From: Oscillospiraceae bacterium
GTDB taxonomy: Bacteria > Bacillota > Clostridia > Oscillospirales > Acutalibacteraceae
Assembly: GCA_015066635.1 (NCBI GenBank)
Contig: SVOA01000011.1
Span: 1 to 44,497, forward strand
DNA: 44,497 nucleotides
Direction: 5' to 3'
In this document: positions 1-8,970 of the stretch, piece by piece
Layout: each line of letters starts with the position of its first letter
Position numbering within the stretch: the stretch's first letter is position 1
Notes under the pieces: model-generated
What the model saw: only the letters and a program-made list of their open reading frames with translations
What the model was told of the DNA's origin: nothing
Database searches by the model: none
Position numbers and translations under genes: made by a program

Positions 1-882
1 GGAAATATTACCCGTCTTGGCAATAAGGTCGAATATCGGAAGCACTCTGACCTTTGACCCGTCGATTTTTGCACCGAGACCGTCGGGAATACTCCTCGGA
101 ATATTTTCATAGAAGCCGCCGCCCGTGATATGTGAAATGCCCTTGACCTCTATTTCCTTAATGAGTGCAAGTACGGGCTTAACATAAATTTTTGTCGGTT
201 CAAGAAGCGCTTCGCCGAGTGATTTGCCGCCAAGCTCCGAAACGGGAGAACTGAGGTCGGCATTTTCTATATCAAAAACCTTCCTTACAAGCGAAAAACC
301 GTTTGAGTGAACTCCGCTTGAAGCAAGCGCGATAACCGTATCGCCCTGAGCCATCTTTGTATTGTCAATTATTCTATCCTTATCAACTATACCCGTGCAG
401 TAGCCCGCAAGGTCGTATTCGTCCTCGGGATAGAATCCGGGCATCTCTGCCGTTTCTCCGCCTATGAGCGCGGCGCCTGACTGAACACAGCCCTCGCACA
501 CTCCCTTGACAATATTCGCTATCTTCTCGGGGACATTTTTGCCGCAGGCTATATAGTCAAGGAAGAAAAGCGGTTTTGCGCCGCAGCAGATAATATCGTT
601 TACGCACATGGCAACGCAGTCAATACCTACCGTATCGTGTCTGCCTGTTAAAAATGCTATTTTAAGCTTTGTGCCTACTCCGTCGGTTCCGCTTACAAGA
701 ACAGGCTTTGAAATGCCGTCAAGACCGAGTTCAAAGAGTCCGCCGAAGCCGCCTATACCGGACATAACGCCGTCGGTAACGGTTCTTTTGATATGCTCCT
801 TCATCAGCTCAACCGACTTGTAACCTGCGGTTATATCAACGCCTGCAGCTGCATAAGCTTCTGATTTAGAATTAAGATTCAT
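1..882 (-). CDS. purM: Phosphoribosylformylglycinamidine cyclo-ligase (AIR synthetase), 3' end cut off
   Basis: PurM closes the imidazole ring, turning FGAM into AIR with ATP, in the cytoplasm. The 294 visible residues include the family's nucleotide-binding stretch around [10 protein letters not shown], the [10 protein letters not shown] segment, GGETAEMPG and the [14 protein letters not shown] motif. A typical PurM has about 340-350 residues, so roughly 50 C-terminal residues lie beyond the window edge; this is an edge effect, not a truncation. The ATG at 882 is preceded by AAGGA inside the last codons of the PurF-like gene, four bases after its stop, so the two are probably translationally coupled. 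It is the last visible gene of the riboswitch-controlled pur operon. Family assignment is very secure. Confidence 0.96.
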   Translation of the reverse strand, partial: MNLNSKSEAYAAAGVDITAGYKSVELMKEHIKRTVTDGVMSGIGGFGGLFELGLDGISKPVLVSGTDGVGTKLKIAFLTGRHDTVGIDCVAMCVNDIICCGAKPLFFLDYIACGKNVPEKIANIVKGVCEGCVQSGAALIGGETAEMPGFYPEDEYDLAGYCTGIVDKDRIIDNTKMAQGDTVIALASSGVHSNGFSLVRKVFDIENADLSSPVSELGGKSLGEALLEPTKIYVKPVLALIKEIEVKGISHITGGGFYENIPRSIPDGLGAKIDGSKVRVLPIFDLIAKTGNIS

Positions 883-886
883 AGCT

Positions 887-2311
887 TTATTCCTTTCCGT
901 TCCAACAGTATGTGCAGAGATTTTCTTCGGGAAGTCCTATTGATTTGATTACGCCCTCAAGAGATTGAAATTCAAGTGAAGCAAAATGGAATTTTTCGCA
1001 AATCATACGGCGTAACGCCTTGCCTCTCTCGGTTGAGGAGTCCGAATACTCGTCAAGATGCTTAAAGCCCTCTTCGCCTTCGTTTTCAAGGATAATCTTT
1101 CGGGCAAGCAGCTCCATTTCACTTGTCGCCCTTGAGAAATTCAAATATTTGCAGCCGTACATTATAGGCGGGCAGGCTGAGCGCATATGAACGCTTGCAG
1201 CTCCGTTCTCATAGAGGAATTCAACCGTTTCACGAAGCTGAGTGCCTCTGACTATCGAGTCGTCAACAAACAGCAGGTTTTTATTCTTTATGAGTTCAAA
1301 GACGGGTATCTGCTTCATCTTTGCAATTTTATTTCTGTCCGTCTGATTTACGGGCATAAAGCTTCTCGCCCAGGTAGGGGTGTATTTGATAAAAGCACGG
1401 GCAAAAGGTATGCCGCTCTTATTTGCAAAGCCTATCGCGTGAGGAGTACCCGAATCGGGAACTCCGCCGACATAATCAATGTCTGCTTTTTCAAGCTGTT
1501 CCTTTTCATTCTCAGCCATTATCATTCCGTTACGGCAGCGCATTGCTTCAACATTTACGCCCTCGTAGGAGGCTGTCGGATAACCGTAATATGTCCACAG
1601 GAAAGAGCAAATTCTCATCTTTTTGCCCGGCTTATTAAGCTGAGTAACCTTATCGGGAGTAATCTCAACAATTTCTCCGGGTCCGAGTTCAAGATAATCC
1701 TCATAGCCCAGTTTCTGATAGGCGAAGTCCTCAAAGGAAACTGCAAAGCCATCCTCATTTTTACCTATGCAGACAGGAAGTCTGCCGACAAGGTCGCGTG
1801 CGGCAATAATTGTGCCGTCCTCCTTAAGTATCAGAATTGAAGCCGTGCCCTCTATCGACTGCTGAGCAAAACGGATGCCGTCGGTAAAATTGCTTTTCTG
1901 GTCTATAAGCGCAGCAAGAAGCTCGGTCGAGTTTATCCTGCCTCCCGTCATGGCGTCAAAGTGTCCGCCGCTGAAGGAAAGATACTGCTCAATCAGCTCC
2001 TTATAGTTATTTATAATTCCTATCATGCAGATAGCATACGTACCGTGATTTGAACGTATGAGCATCGGCTGAGGGTCTGTGTCGCTGATACAGCCGATAC
2101 CCGAGGTTCCGCTCATTTCCTCAAATATATGCTCAAACTTGGTTCTGAACGGTGAATTCTCTATCTTGTGAATTTTTCTCTGCAAACCGATTTCGCTGTC
2201 ATAAACGGCAAGTCCGCCTCTGCGCGTGCCGAGGTGGGAATGATAATCAACGCCGAAAAACAAATCGGTCATACAGTCTTTTTTAGAAGCAACTGCGAAA
2301 AATCCGCCCAT
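887..2311 (-). CDS. PurF-like amidophosphoribosyltransferase lacking glutaminase catalytic residues
   Basis: The protein (474 aa) has the PurF layout: an N-terminal Ntn-type glutamine amidotransferase-like domain (about 1-230) and a phosphoribosyltransferase domain with an intact PRPP loop, VDDSIVRGT at 349-357. PurF makes phosphoribosylamine, the first step of purine synthesis, using ammonia from glutamine. Here the nucleophile Cys that normally follows Met1 is Gly2 (MGGFF), and the family's Asn-Gly oxyanion pair and glutamine-binding Asp align with Ile97-Gly98 and Ser128. The start is firm: GGAGGG lies just upstream and no Cys-initiated alternative exists. The transferase half looks functional. 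It could use free ammonia or a partner glutaminase, or it could be a paralogue with another role. It lies between purC and purM in the riboswitch-controlled operon. Confidence 0.85.
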   Translation of the reverse strand: MGGFFAVASKKDCMTDLFFGVDYHSHLGTRRGGLAVYDSEIGLQRKIHKIENSPFRTKFEHIFEEMSGTSGIGCISDTDPQPMLIRSNHGTYAICMIGIINNYKELIEQYLSFSGGHFDAMTGGRINSTELLAALIDQKSNFTDGIRFAQQSIEGTASILILKEDGTIIAARDLVGRLPVCIGKNEDGFAVSFEDFAYQKLGYEDYLELGPGEIVEITPDKVTQLNKPGKKMRICSFLWTYYGYPTASYEGVNVEAMRCRNGMIMAENEKEQLEKADIDYVGGVPDSGTPHAIGFANKSGIPFARAFIKYTPTWARSFMPVNQTDRNKIAKMKQIPVFELIKNKNLLFVDDSIVRGTQLRETVEFLYENGAASVHMRSACPPIMYGCKYLNFSRATSEMELLARKIILENEGEEGFKHLDEYSDSSTERGKALRRMICEKFHFASLEFQSLEGVIKSIGLPEENLCTYCWNGKE

Positions 2312-2333
2312 TTGTTGTTACCCTCCGATAATA

Positions 2334-3044
2334 TCAGTCGCCGAAAACGCGGCGCATCATCTCATTGTAAGCGTCCTCAACGCCGCCCATATCTCTGCGG
2401 AAACGGTCCTTGTCGAGCTTCTCGTTTGTGTCTGCGTCCCAGAAACGGCAGGTGTCGGGAGAAATCTCGTCGGCAAGAACTATCGTGCCGTCCGCGGTCT
2501 TACCGAATTCAAGTTTGAAATCAACAAGCTTAACGTTGAGCTTTAAGAAGTAGTCTTTAAGAACCTCGTTGACCTTGAACGCCATAGCTTTAATCTGCTC
2601 GATTTCCTCTCTGGTAGCAACGCCGAGCGCGATAGCGTGATAAGCATTCATAAGCGGGTCGTGAAGGTCGTCGTTCTTGTATGAGAACTCTATTGTGGGC
2701 TCTGCAAAGACAATTCCTTCTTCAACGCCGAAGCGCTTTGCAAACGAGCCTGCCGAAATGTTTCTGATAATAACCTCGAGAGGAACTATCGAAACCTTCT
2801 TTACAACTGTTTCGCGGTCGTTAAGCTCCTCAACAAAGTGAGTTTTAACACCGTTCTTTTCAAGAATCTGCATAAGGAAATTCGACATACGGTTGTTGAT
2901 AGCGCCCTTGCCCGAGATAGTACCCTTCTTGAGTCCGTCAAGCGCCGTAGCGTCATCCTTGTATGAAACGATAACAAGATTTGCATCATCTGTGGCAAAA
3001 ACCTTCTTTGCCTTTCCCTCGTATAACTGTTCTTTCTTCTGCAT
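2334..3044 (-). CDS. purC: SAICAR synthetase
   Basis: PurC joins CAIR to aspartate with ATP, giving SAICAR. The 236-aa length is normal for bacterial PurC. The sequence opens with the typical YEGKAKKVF segment, continues with SYKDDATAL and GKGAINNRMS, and carries VDFKLEFG and the LADEISPDTCRFWD signature near the C-terminal third. The ATG at 3044 has a strong GGAGG ribosome-binding site. It sits 27 bases after purE and 22 bases before the PurF-like gene, consistent with one transcript from the ZTP riboswitch. No oddities were seen. Confidence 0.97.
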   Translation of the reverse strand: MQKKEQLYEGKAKKVFATDDANLVIVSYKDDATALDGLKKGTISGKGAINNRMSNFLMQILEKNGVKTHFVEELNDRETVVKKVSIVPLEVIIRNISAGSFAKRFGVEEGIVFAEPTIEFSYKNDDLHDPLMNAYHAIALGVATREEIEQIKAMAFKVNEVLKDYFLKLNVKLVDFKLEFGKTADGTIVLADEISPDTCRFWDADTNEKLDKDRFRRDMGGVEDAYNEMMRRVFGD

Positions 3045-3071
3045 AGCAATTTCCTCCGTATGTAAAAATAT

Positions 3072-3560
3072 TTATAACTGCGAAATTATGTTTCTGTCCT
3101 TTTCAAGCACTGCCTTTGCATCGGCTTCTCTCTTGGCGACAAGCTTATCGGCAAGTTCGCTGTCCTCAAGCGCAAGAATCTGACAGGATAATAAAGCGGC
3201 ATTGACTCCCCCGTTTATCGCAACAGTCGCAACCGGAATTCCGGAAGGCATCTGAACTGTTGATAAAAGGGCATCAATGCCGTCAAGATTTGAAGATTTG
3301 CAGGGTATTCCGATAACGGGCAGCGTGGTGTTGGCTGCAATAGCCCCTGCGAGGTGCGCCGCCATGCCTGCGGCTGCAATAATTACCCCGAAGCCGTTCT
3401 GTCTTGCGTTTTGCGCAAAGTCCTTTGCCTCGGCGGGAGTTCTGTGTGCAGAGTAAACGTGCACCTCAAAAGGTACACCCATGCTCTTTAACGTATCGGT
3501 TGCTTTTTTGACAATGGGGAGGTCAGAGTCACTTCCCATAACAATTCCGACTTTTTTCAT
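3072..3560 (-). CDS. purE: N5-carboxyaminoimidazole ribonucleotide mutase (PurE)
   Basis: PurE interconverts N5-CAIR and CAIR, or carboxylates AIR directly in class II enzymes. The 162-aa protein begins KKVGIVMGSDSDLP, the substrate-phosphate loop, and has SAHRTP and AAGMAAHLAG at the expected places, followed by GIPC and VATVAINGGVNAAL. I start it at the ATG at 3560, preceded by GGAGG; the open frame extends 12 codons further upstream but into the riboswitch leader. It is the first gene of the pur operon. No purK lies beside it, so PurK is either elsewhere or dispensable; this sequence alone does not settle the PurE class. Confidence 0.96.
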   Translation of the reverse strand: MKKVGIVMGSDSDLPIVKKATDTLKSMGVPFEVHVYSAHRTPAEAKDFAQNARQNGFGVIIAAAGMAAHLAGAIAANTTLPVIGIPCKSSNLDGIDALLSTVQMPSGIPVATVAINGGVNAALLSCQILALEDSELADKLVAKREADAKAVLEKDRNIISQL

Positions 3561-3577
3561 TTGAATTCCTCCGTTAT

Positions 3578-3624
3578 AAAAACTAAAAGGGCACACTCGG
3601 ACTTTGTTTCGTTCAAGTATGCCC
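3578..3624 (-). terminator. Riboswitch-controlled intrinsic terminator before purE
   Basis: On the minus strand an 11-bp stem (GGGCATACTTG paired to CGAGTGTGCCC, with two G-U pairs) is followed by a T-rich run. The 5' arm reuses the last conserved GGGCA of the upstream ZTP aptamer, so a ligand-bound aptamer and the terminator cannot form together. This is the expected expression platform of an ON switch. Confidence 0.9.
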
Positions 3625-3692
3625 AGACGGTCGACAAATATTAGCTTCCTGCTCCTCTGTGGTGCTCCACAATTATCCGTCAGTTGCAGGAC
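3619..3692 (-). promoter_or_regulatory. ZTP (pfl) riboswitch aptamer
   Basis: Read on the minus strand, TCCTGC and GCAGGA close the first stem. Inside lie ACTGACGGA, a GTGG-AGCA-CCAC hairpin, and the conserved 3' segment CGACCGTCTGGGCA, whose CCGTC can pair with the GACGG of the first half as a pseudoknot. These match the conserved core I recall for the ZTP/pfl class, including the Fusobacterium ulcerans aptamer. ZTP and ZMP (AICAR) accumulate when 10-formyl-THF is short; binding would block the downstream terminator and switch on purE-purC-purF-purM. Position, core motifs and platform all agree. Confidence 0.93.
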
Positions 3693-3711
3693 ATCTACAT
3701 CTTGTGTTTAC

Positions 3712-3741
3712 ATTATAACATTGAACATACATCTCGGTCAA
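3712..3741 (-). promoter_or_regulatory. Sigma-A promoter of the pur operon leader
   Basis: Minus strand -35 TTGACC (3736-3741) and -10 TATAAT (3712-3717) are separated by 18 bp. Transcription would start about 15 bases before the aptamer stem, giving a leader that carries the whole ZTP riboswitch. Confidence 0.8.
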
Positions 3742-3798
3742 TGTGCAAAACTACCAATTAAATGTCGAATTTATGATTTTTTTTATAACTAAGGAAAA

Positions 3799-4572
3799 TT
3801 ACCCTAATTCCATCATCACATCTTCAATAAATTTTTCGTATTTCGGGAAGTCGAAGCCTATCGTATCTACGCTGTGGCTGTCGCTTGAGAGGATAAATTT
3901 TCCTCCCCTTTCTTTAATGTATTTTATCATTTTCTCAGAGGGATAAGCCGTAGTTTTGTATCCCCTCGAAATTGCGCCCGTATTGATTTCAAAAACCTTA
4001 CCCGATTTTATCAGAATATCGGCGCTTTTCTGCCATGCGCTTCTGTAACGCGGGTCCTCTTCGTCAAAGAGCTTTTCCTGCTCATTGAATTTTGAAATCA
4101 AATCAAAATGCCCGATTATGTCTGCGCCCGTCTTTTCTATAACCTTTGAAACAGTTTCAAAGTACAATTCGCAGAGTTTATACATATCTCCGCCGAAGTG
4201 TTTATGGCAGGCGTTCCTTAAAATCTCTGCCGTTTCGTCAACGGGTATGAATTCCCCGTCCTTTTTAAGATAATGAACCGAACCGATTACATAATCGTAA
4301 TCGTCTGTCGGCTCCTCGGAATAGAAATCCTGCTCAATTCCGCAGAGTATGTTTATCTTCTTTATATACTTTCTTTTGAGCCATGAAACGTCTTTTTTGT
4401 ATTTTTCGGTGTCCTCTTTGCTCATACAATAGCTTACGTCAAAGTATGTATAACTGTGTCCCGAAAAGCCGATACATTTAAAACCCTTTTCAATGGCTGA
4501 GCGCACCATTTCCCCTGCGGTGTTTTTGCCGTCGCAGTAAGAGGTATGCATGTGCAGGTCTGTCTGAATCAT
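3799..4572 (-). CDS. hisK: PHP-family histidinol-phosphatase
   Basis: This enzyme removes phosphate from histidinol phosphate, the step between HisC and HisD. The 257-aa protein is a PHP (polymerase and histidinol phosphatase) domain: metal-binding DLHMHT at 5-10, CDG, GFSGHS, GIEQDF, IGSVHYL, IGHFDL and a C-terminal SSDSHS. That is the HisK/HisJ type, not the HAD-type HisB-N or HisN. Its ATG overlaps the hisIE stop (ATGA), so it is translationally coupled and is the last his gene. It completes the pathway because hisB here has only the dehydratase domain. No terminator is visible between its stop and the pur promoter. Confidence 0.92.
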   Translation of the reverse strand: MIQTDLHMHTSYCDGKNTAGEMVRSAIEKGFKCIGFSGHSYTYFDVSYCMSKEDTEKYKKDVSWLKRKYIKKINILCGIEQDFYSEEPTDDYDYVIGSVHYLKKDGEFIPVDETAEILRNACHKHFGGDMYKLCELYFETVSKVIEKTGADIIGHFDLISKFNEQEKLFDEEDPRYRSAWQKSADILIKSGKVFEINTGAISRGYKTTAYPSEKMIKYIKERGGKFILSSDSHSVDTIGFDFPKYEKFIEDVMMELG

Positions 4573-5219
4573 TGTGTCATCTTTTCCTGTTTAACTTTTT
4601 TATCTATAACGTGTCGGGAGGCAAGTTCCTTGTTTATGTCGTCAAGAGTTATTCCCGCCTCTATCATAAGCACCATAACATGATACACGAGGTCGGCAAT
4701 TTCATAAACGGTTTCCTTTTTGTCCTCTGCCTTTGCGGCTATTATAACCTCAGTTGACTCCTCGCCGACCTTTTTGAGAATTTTGTCAAGTCCCTTATCA
4801 AAAAGATAGGTTGTGTATGAGCCCTCTTTTTTGTCGGTCTTTCTGCCCTCTATGAGCTTCATAAGAGCTTCAAGCGAGAAATTCTCCTCCTCGTCGCTCT
4901 CAAAGACTTCGTTTGTAAAGCAGGACTCCGTTCCCGTGTGGCAGGCAGGTCCGTCGGGACGTACCGAAACAACAAGCGCGTCCTTATCACAGTCGGCAGT
5001 AATTGAAATAATGTGCTGATAGTTGCCGCTTGTTTCGCCCTTGAGCCATAATTCCTGCCTTGAACGGCTCCAGAAGCAGGTAAGCTTTTTTTGAATCGAG
5101 ATTTCAAGACTGTCTCTGTTCATATAGGCGAGAGTAAGCACCTTCTTTGTCGCGCTGTCAACAACTATCGCGGGAATAAGCCCCTTCTCGTCAAATTTTA
5201 GCTCATCAATGTTTATCAT
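4569..5219 (-). CDS. hisIE: Bifunctional phosphoribosyl-AMP cyclohydrolase / phosphoribosyl-ATP pyrophosphohydrolase
   Basis: A 216-aa fusion that carries out the second and third steps of histidine synthesis. The HisI half (about 1-115) contains [19 protein letters not shown], the DCDKDAL metal site and the zinc-type cysteines in [10 protein letters not shown]. The HisE half (about 120-210) has the MazG-like helical signature [15 protein letters not shown] followed by [10 protein letters not shown]. The fusion is common in bacteria. It lies 10 bases after hisF, and its stop overlaps the start of the PHP phosphatase. Confidence 0.96.
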   Translation of the reverse strand: MINIDELKFDEKGLIPAIVVDSATKKVLTLAYMNRDSLEISIQKKLTCFWSRSRQELWLKGETSGNYQHIISITADCDKDALVVSVRPDGPACHTGTESCFTNEVFESDEEENFSLEALMKLIEGRKTDKKEGSYTTYLFDKGLDKILKKVGEESTEVIIAAKAEDKKETVYEIADLVYHVMVLMIEAGITLDDINKELASRHVIDKKVKQEKMTQ

Positions 5220-5229
5220 ATCGTTTCTC

Positions 5230-5988
5230 CTATATCCTTACGGGAATTGAATTATCCTTCATCATTTGTTTTAAATCGGAAATTTTTACCTCTCCGAAGT
5301 GGAAAATCGACGCCGCAAGTCCTGCGTCAACCTTGGGAAGCGCTTTAAACAAAGTTATAAAGTCCTCCATACAGCCTGCTCCTCCCGAAGCAATTACGGG
5401 AACGTTTACCGCCTCGCAGACTTTTTCGAGCATTTCAATATCAAAGCCCTTTTTGACGCCGTCGGTATCTATGGAGTTTACCACGACCTCGCCTGCACCG
5501 TTCCCGACGCAGAGCTTTATCCACTCAATGGCTTCCATACCGGTATTCTCGCGTCCGCCCTTTGAAAAGACTCTGAAAACGCCGTCAACTCTTTTAATAT
5601 CAACGCTCAGAACGACACATTGGTCGCCGTAAAGCTTTGCCGCCTCTCCGATAATAGCAGGGTTACGGATAGCGCCCGAATTGACGCTGACCTTGTCTGC
5701 ACCGCATTTCAATACCCTGTCGAAGTCCGCTGTGGAATTTATGCCTCCGCCTACTGTCAGCGGAATAAACACGCTCTTTGCGGTCTCGCAGAGTATGTCG
5801 GTAAACAGCGCTCTGCCCTCTGCGGAAGCGGTTATATCGTAAAAAACAAGCTCATCAGCGCCGTTTTGGGAATAAAACTTAGCCAAATCAACGGGAGACG
5901 CAACATCCCCGAGAGCTTTGAAATTCACGCCCTTTACTACCCTGCCGTCCTTTACGTCAAGACAGGGAATAATTCGTTTTGTAATCAT
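5230..5988 (-). CDS. hisF: Imidazole glycerol phosphate synthase, cyclase subunit
   Basis: HisF uses ammonia channelled from HisH to convert PRFAR into imidazole glycerol phosphate and AICAR (ZMP). The 252-aa (beta/alpha)8 barrel shows the catalytic Asp in [12 protein letters not shown] near residue 11, the LTVGGGI phosphate loop, a second catalytic Asp in the VVLSVDIK strand, [11 protein letters not shown] and VIASGGAG. The start overlaps the hisA stop as ATGA. Its by-product AICAR is the precursor of the ligand read by the riboswitch downstream at 3619-3692. Confidence 0.97.
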   Translation of the reverse strand: MITKRIIPCLDVKDGRVVKGVNFKALGDVASPVDLAKFYSQNGADELVFYDITASAEGRALFTDILCETAKSVFIPLTVGGGINSTADFDRVLKCGADKVSVNSGAIRNPAIIGEAAKLYGDQCVVLSVDIKRVDGVFRVFSKGGRENTGMEAIEWIKLCVGNGAGEVVVNSIDTDGVKKGFDIEMLEKVCEAVNVPVIASGGAGCMEDFITLFKALPKVDAGLAASIFHFGEVKISDLKQMMKDNSIPVRI

Positions 5989-6698
5989 TTTGCAACCTCT
6001 ATTGCTTCCTTTAAATCTATCTTGCCGAGATAATACGCCTTGCCTATAATTGCGGCGTACAGTTCCATTTTGCGAAGATTAACAACGTCGGAAATACTGC
6101 TCACTCCGCCCGAAGCCGTAATATTGACATTAAAACGCTCGGAAAGAGATTTATATAATTCGAGATTTGTTCCCCTCATGGCTCCGTCCTTTGAAATATC
6201 GGTGCAAATAAGGGTGTCTACTCCGAGACTCTGCATTTTTTCGCAAAAGTCAAACGCGTCAATACTGCTTTTTTCAAGCCAGCCTCTGACCGCGACGAAG
6301 CCGTCCTTTATGTCAACGCCTACGGCAATTTTGCCCGGATAAAGCGAGCAGGCATTTATCAGGAAAGCTTCATCCTCTACCGCCGCCGTACCGAGAATTA
6401 CGCGGTCAAGACCTGCGTCAATGTAGCGTTTAACCGCGTCAAGAGAACGTATACCGCCTCCGATTTCGCAGAAAAGACCGCTATCATTTTTTATTTTGCA
6501 TACGGTGTCAAAATTAGGCAAAGTGCCGTCTTTTGCGCCCTCAAGGTCAACTATATGGATAAACTCTGCGCCCTTGCGTTTAAAATCAAGCGCAATTTCG
6601 GACGGATTATCACTGTAAACCGTCATCTGATTATAGTCGCCCTTAAAGAGCCTGACCGCCTTGCCGTCATATAAATCTATCGCGGGAAAAATTAACAT
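5985..6698 (-). CDS. hisA: ProFAR isomerase (HisA)
   Basis: HisA opens the ribose of ProFAR by an Amadori rearrangement. The 237-aa barrel is homologous to HisF: PAIDLYDGKAVRL with the catalytic Asp at 8, the IVDLEGAKDG strand, EIGGGIRS, the RVILGTAAVED segment, and the second catalytic Asp in CTDISKDGAMRG. The C-terminal half has ITASGGVSS. It begins two bases after the hisH stop and overlaps hisF by four bases. Confidence 0.97.
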   Translation of the reverse strand: MLIFPAIDLYDGKAVRLFKGDYNQMTVYSDNPSEIALDFKRKGAEFIHIVDLEGAKDGTLPNFDTVCKIKNDSGLFCEIGGGIRSLDAVKRYIDAGLDRVILGTAAVEDEAFLINACSLYPGKIAVGVDIKDGFVAVRGWLEKSSIDAFDFCEKMQSLGVDTLICTDISKDGAMRGTNLELYKSLSERFNVNITASGGVSSISDVVNLRKMELYAAIIGKAYYLGKIDLKEAIEVAK

Positions 6699-6700
6699 AA

Positions 6701-7315
6701 TTACTCCTGAATTTCACAAAACGCCTTTAAGATTTTAAGCCCCGTGTCTCCGCTTTTTTCGGGATGAAACTGACATCCGAAAACATTTTTATTCTGTACC
6801 GCCGCCGTAAGCAACGCCCCGTATTCCGTAACCGCAACGGTTGATTCCGTACACTCGTCCGCATAATACGAGTGAACGAAATAGACAAAGTCACCGTCCT
6901 TAATATATTTAAAAATCGGGCAGTCCGTCTTTTTAAAAATAAGCGAATTCCAGCCGATTTGCGGTATTTTCAGATTCTTTGAAACATCCGCAATGGGTCT
7001 GACCTTGCCCCTGACAAGAGAGAGTCCGTCATATTCGCCGTACTCATAGCTCTTATCAAAAAGCATCTGCATACCCAGACATATTCCCATAACGGGTTTG
7101 CCTTTTTCGGCTTCGTCAATAAGAACTCTGTCAAGTCCCGTCCTGCGCAGTTTTTCCATAGCGTCCGAAAACGCTCCGACACCCGGCAAAATAATTCTGT
7201 CGGCATTTCTTATTTCGTTTTCTTCTCCCGTAACAACTGCTTGCTCGCCGATAGCGGCAAACGAGCTTTTCAGGGAATAGAGATTGCCTACTCCGTAGTC
7301 AATTATCGCTGTCAT
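6701..7315 (-). CDS. hisH: Imidazole glycerol phosphate synthase, glutamine amidotransferase subunit
   Basis: HisH is the class I (triad) glutaminase that feeds ammonia to HisF. The 204-aa protein shows IIDYGVGNL at the N-terminus, the nucleophile Cys in GICLGMQMLF, and the His and Glu of the triad in GCQFHPEKS, so this amidotransferase is intact, unlike the PurF-like protein of the neighbouring operon. Its ATG overlaps the hisB stop by one base (TAATG). Confidence 0.97.
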   Translation of the reverse strand: MTAIIDYGVGNLYSLKSSFAAIGEQAVVTGEENEIRNADRIILPGVGAFSDAMEKLRRTGLDRVLIDEAEKGKPVMGICLGMQMLFDKSYEYGEYDGLSLVRGKVRPIADVSKNLKIPQIGWNSLIFKKTDCPIFKYIKDGDFVYFVHSYYADECTESTVAVTEYGALLTAAVQNKNVFGCQFHPEKSGDTGLKILKAFCEIQE

Positions 7316-7902
7316 TAAAGCACACCCTTTGTCGAGGGAATATCCTCGCTGAAAGCCTTATCTACGGAACACGCTTTGCGCAGACTTACCGCAACGGACT
7401 TGAATGCGCCTTCAATAATGTGATGCGAATTTGAGCCCGCAAGTTCTCTTATGTGAAGTGTTATGCCTGCGTTTCTGACAAAGCCGAGGAAAAATTCCTG
7501 CACAAGCTCCGTGTCAAAATCGCCGACCTTCTGAGCAGGAATATTCATATCAAAGCCGAGATATGCTCTGCCCGAAATATCAACGGCGCTCAGTATAATT
7601 GCCTCGTCCATGGGCAGGGTTGTGTCAGCATAACGGACTATGCCTTTTTTGTCGCCGAGCGCGTTGCACAGCGCAGAGCCGAGAGCTATGCCTATATCCT
7701 CAACCGTGTGATGATAGTCAACATAGGTGTCGCCCTTGCAGGAAACCTTTAAATCAAATTTAGAGTGCTTGGCAAAAAGCATGAGCATATGGTCAAGGAA
7801 ACCGCAGCCCGTTGCCGTTTCGCTATTTCCGCTGCCGTCAAGATTAAGCGTTAACTGAATATCGGTTTCGGCAGTCTGTCTTGTGATTTGCGACTCTCTC
7901 AT
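7315..7902 (-). CDS. hisB: Imidazoleglycerol-phosphate dehydratase
   Basis: Monofunctional HisB, 195 aa, the usual length without a fused phosphatase. The manganese-binding histidine clusters are visible as GFLDHMLMLFAKH, DYHHTVEDIG and SNSHHIIEGAFK. It dehydrates imidazole glycerol phosphate to imidazole acetol phosphate. The start at 7902 has GGAGG overlapping the hisC stop region. The absence of a phosphatase domain explains the separate PHP gene at the end of the operon. Confidence 0.97.
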   Translation of the reverse strand: MRESQITRQTAETDIQLTLNLDGSGNSETATGCGFLDHMLMLFAKHSKFDLKVSCKGDTYVDYHHTVEDIGIALGSALCNALGDKKGIVRYADTTLPMDEAIILSAVDISGRAYLGFDMNIPAQKVGDFDTELVQEFFLGFVRNAGITLHIRELAGSNSHHIIEGAFKSVAVSLRKACSVDKAFSEDIPSTKGVL

Positions 7903-7905
7903 ATT

Positions 7906-8970
7906 TCATACCTCCGTATCGAGTATTTCTTTAATATTCTTAATTAAAATCTGCATCTGTTCTTTGGTGCCTATTGTAATTCTGTTATAGTCCTTTATTC
8001 TGTCAAGCGTAAAATGACGGATGAGCACTCCCCTCTTTTTAAGAAGCAAATAAAGCTTTTCCCCGTCAACAGCGGGATGCTTTGCAAAAATAAAGTTGGC
8101 GCTTGAATCTGTCATCTCAAAGCCGAGCTTTTTAAGCTCTGCCGCCGTGAATGCTCTGTTTTCCTTTACAGTTTCAATATTTATACGGGTGTATTCCTCA
8201 TCACTCAGGGCGCCGATACCTGCCGCCATAGTCATTTTATTGACATTGTAAGGGTTGGTCGAATATTTTACGGTATTCAGGTCGGCTATAAGCTCCTTAT
8301 CCGCTAAACCGAAACCGAGTCTTGCGCCTGCCATTGAACGAGACTTTGAAAAGGTCTGAGTAACAAGAAGGTTTTTATACTTATGAATAAGCCCTGCCGC
8401 GCTCTCGGCGCCGAAATCGACATACGCCTCGTCAATTATAACCGCGTTATCGGGATTTGACTTAACTATGCTCTCGATTTCATCAAGCCCGAGCGCAATA
8501 CCCGTCGGAGCATTGGGATTGGCAATAAACACAGTTTTATTTACCGAAATATAATCGCTGACGTCAATCGTCAAATCGTCTTTAAGAGGTATCTCTGCAT
8601 AGGGAACATTGTTCATCTCGGCAAATACGGGATAGAAGCCGTAGGTTATGTCGGGAAAAACAGCGTAATTCTCCTCGTCGCAGAAAGCGGCAAAGGCGAA
8701 ATTCAGTATCTCATCCGAGCCGTTTGTAAAGAGAATTTCGTCCCTGTTTACCCCGTAAACCTCGCTTAACTTCTTTACAAGCAAAGTACACTCGGGGTCG
8801 GAATAAAGTTCTAAACTCTCAGCCGCTTTGCACGCCTCTTTTACCGCCTTTTCGCTCGGCGGGAAGGGCGACTCGTTTGTGTTGAGCTTGACATATTTCA
8901 TATCCCGCGGCTGCTCACCCGGAACATAGGGTTTTAAAGTTCTGCGTCTTGCGGAAAAAAATCTGCTCAT
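7906..8970 (-). CDS. hisC: Histidinol-phosphate aminotransferase
   Basis: HisC is a fold-type I PLP aminotransferase that uses glutamate to make histidinol phosphate. The 354-aa sequence shows KLNTNESPFPPS near residue 30, FTNGSDEIL, NPNAPTG, DEAYVDF and the Schiff-base lysine segment TQTFSKSRSMAGARLGFG. The length is normal. The start codon overlaps the hisD stop by one base (TAATG). Confidence 0.96.
   Translation of the reverse strand: MSRFFSARRRTLKPYVPGEQPRDMKYVKLNTNESPFPPSEKAVKEACKAAESLELYSDPECTLLVKKLSEVYGVNRDEILFTNGSDEILNFAFAAFCDEENYAVFPDITYGFYPVFAEMNNVPYAEIPLKDDLTIDVSDYISVNKTVFIANPNAPTGIALGLDEIESIVKSNPDNAVIIDEAYVDFGAESAAGLIHKYKNLLVTQTFSKSRSMAGARLGFGLADKELIADLNTVKYSTNPYNVNKMTMAAGIGALSDEEYTRINIETVKENRAFTAAELKKLGFEMTDSSANFIFAKHPAVDGEKLYLLLKKRGVLIRHFTLDRIKDYNRITIGTKEQMQILIKNIKEILDTEV

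Noticed and set aside
1187-1840. 217-codon frame opposite the PurF-like gene
   Set aside because: Antisense shadow of a firm gene; no RBS and no family resemblance.
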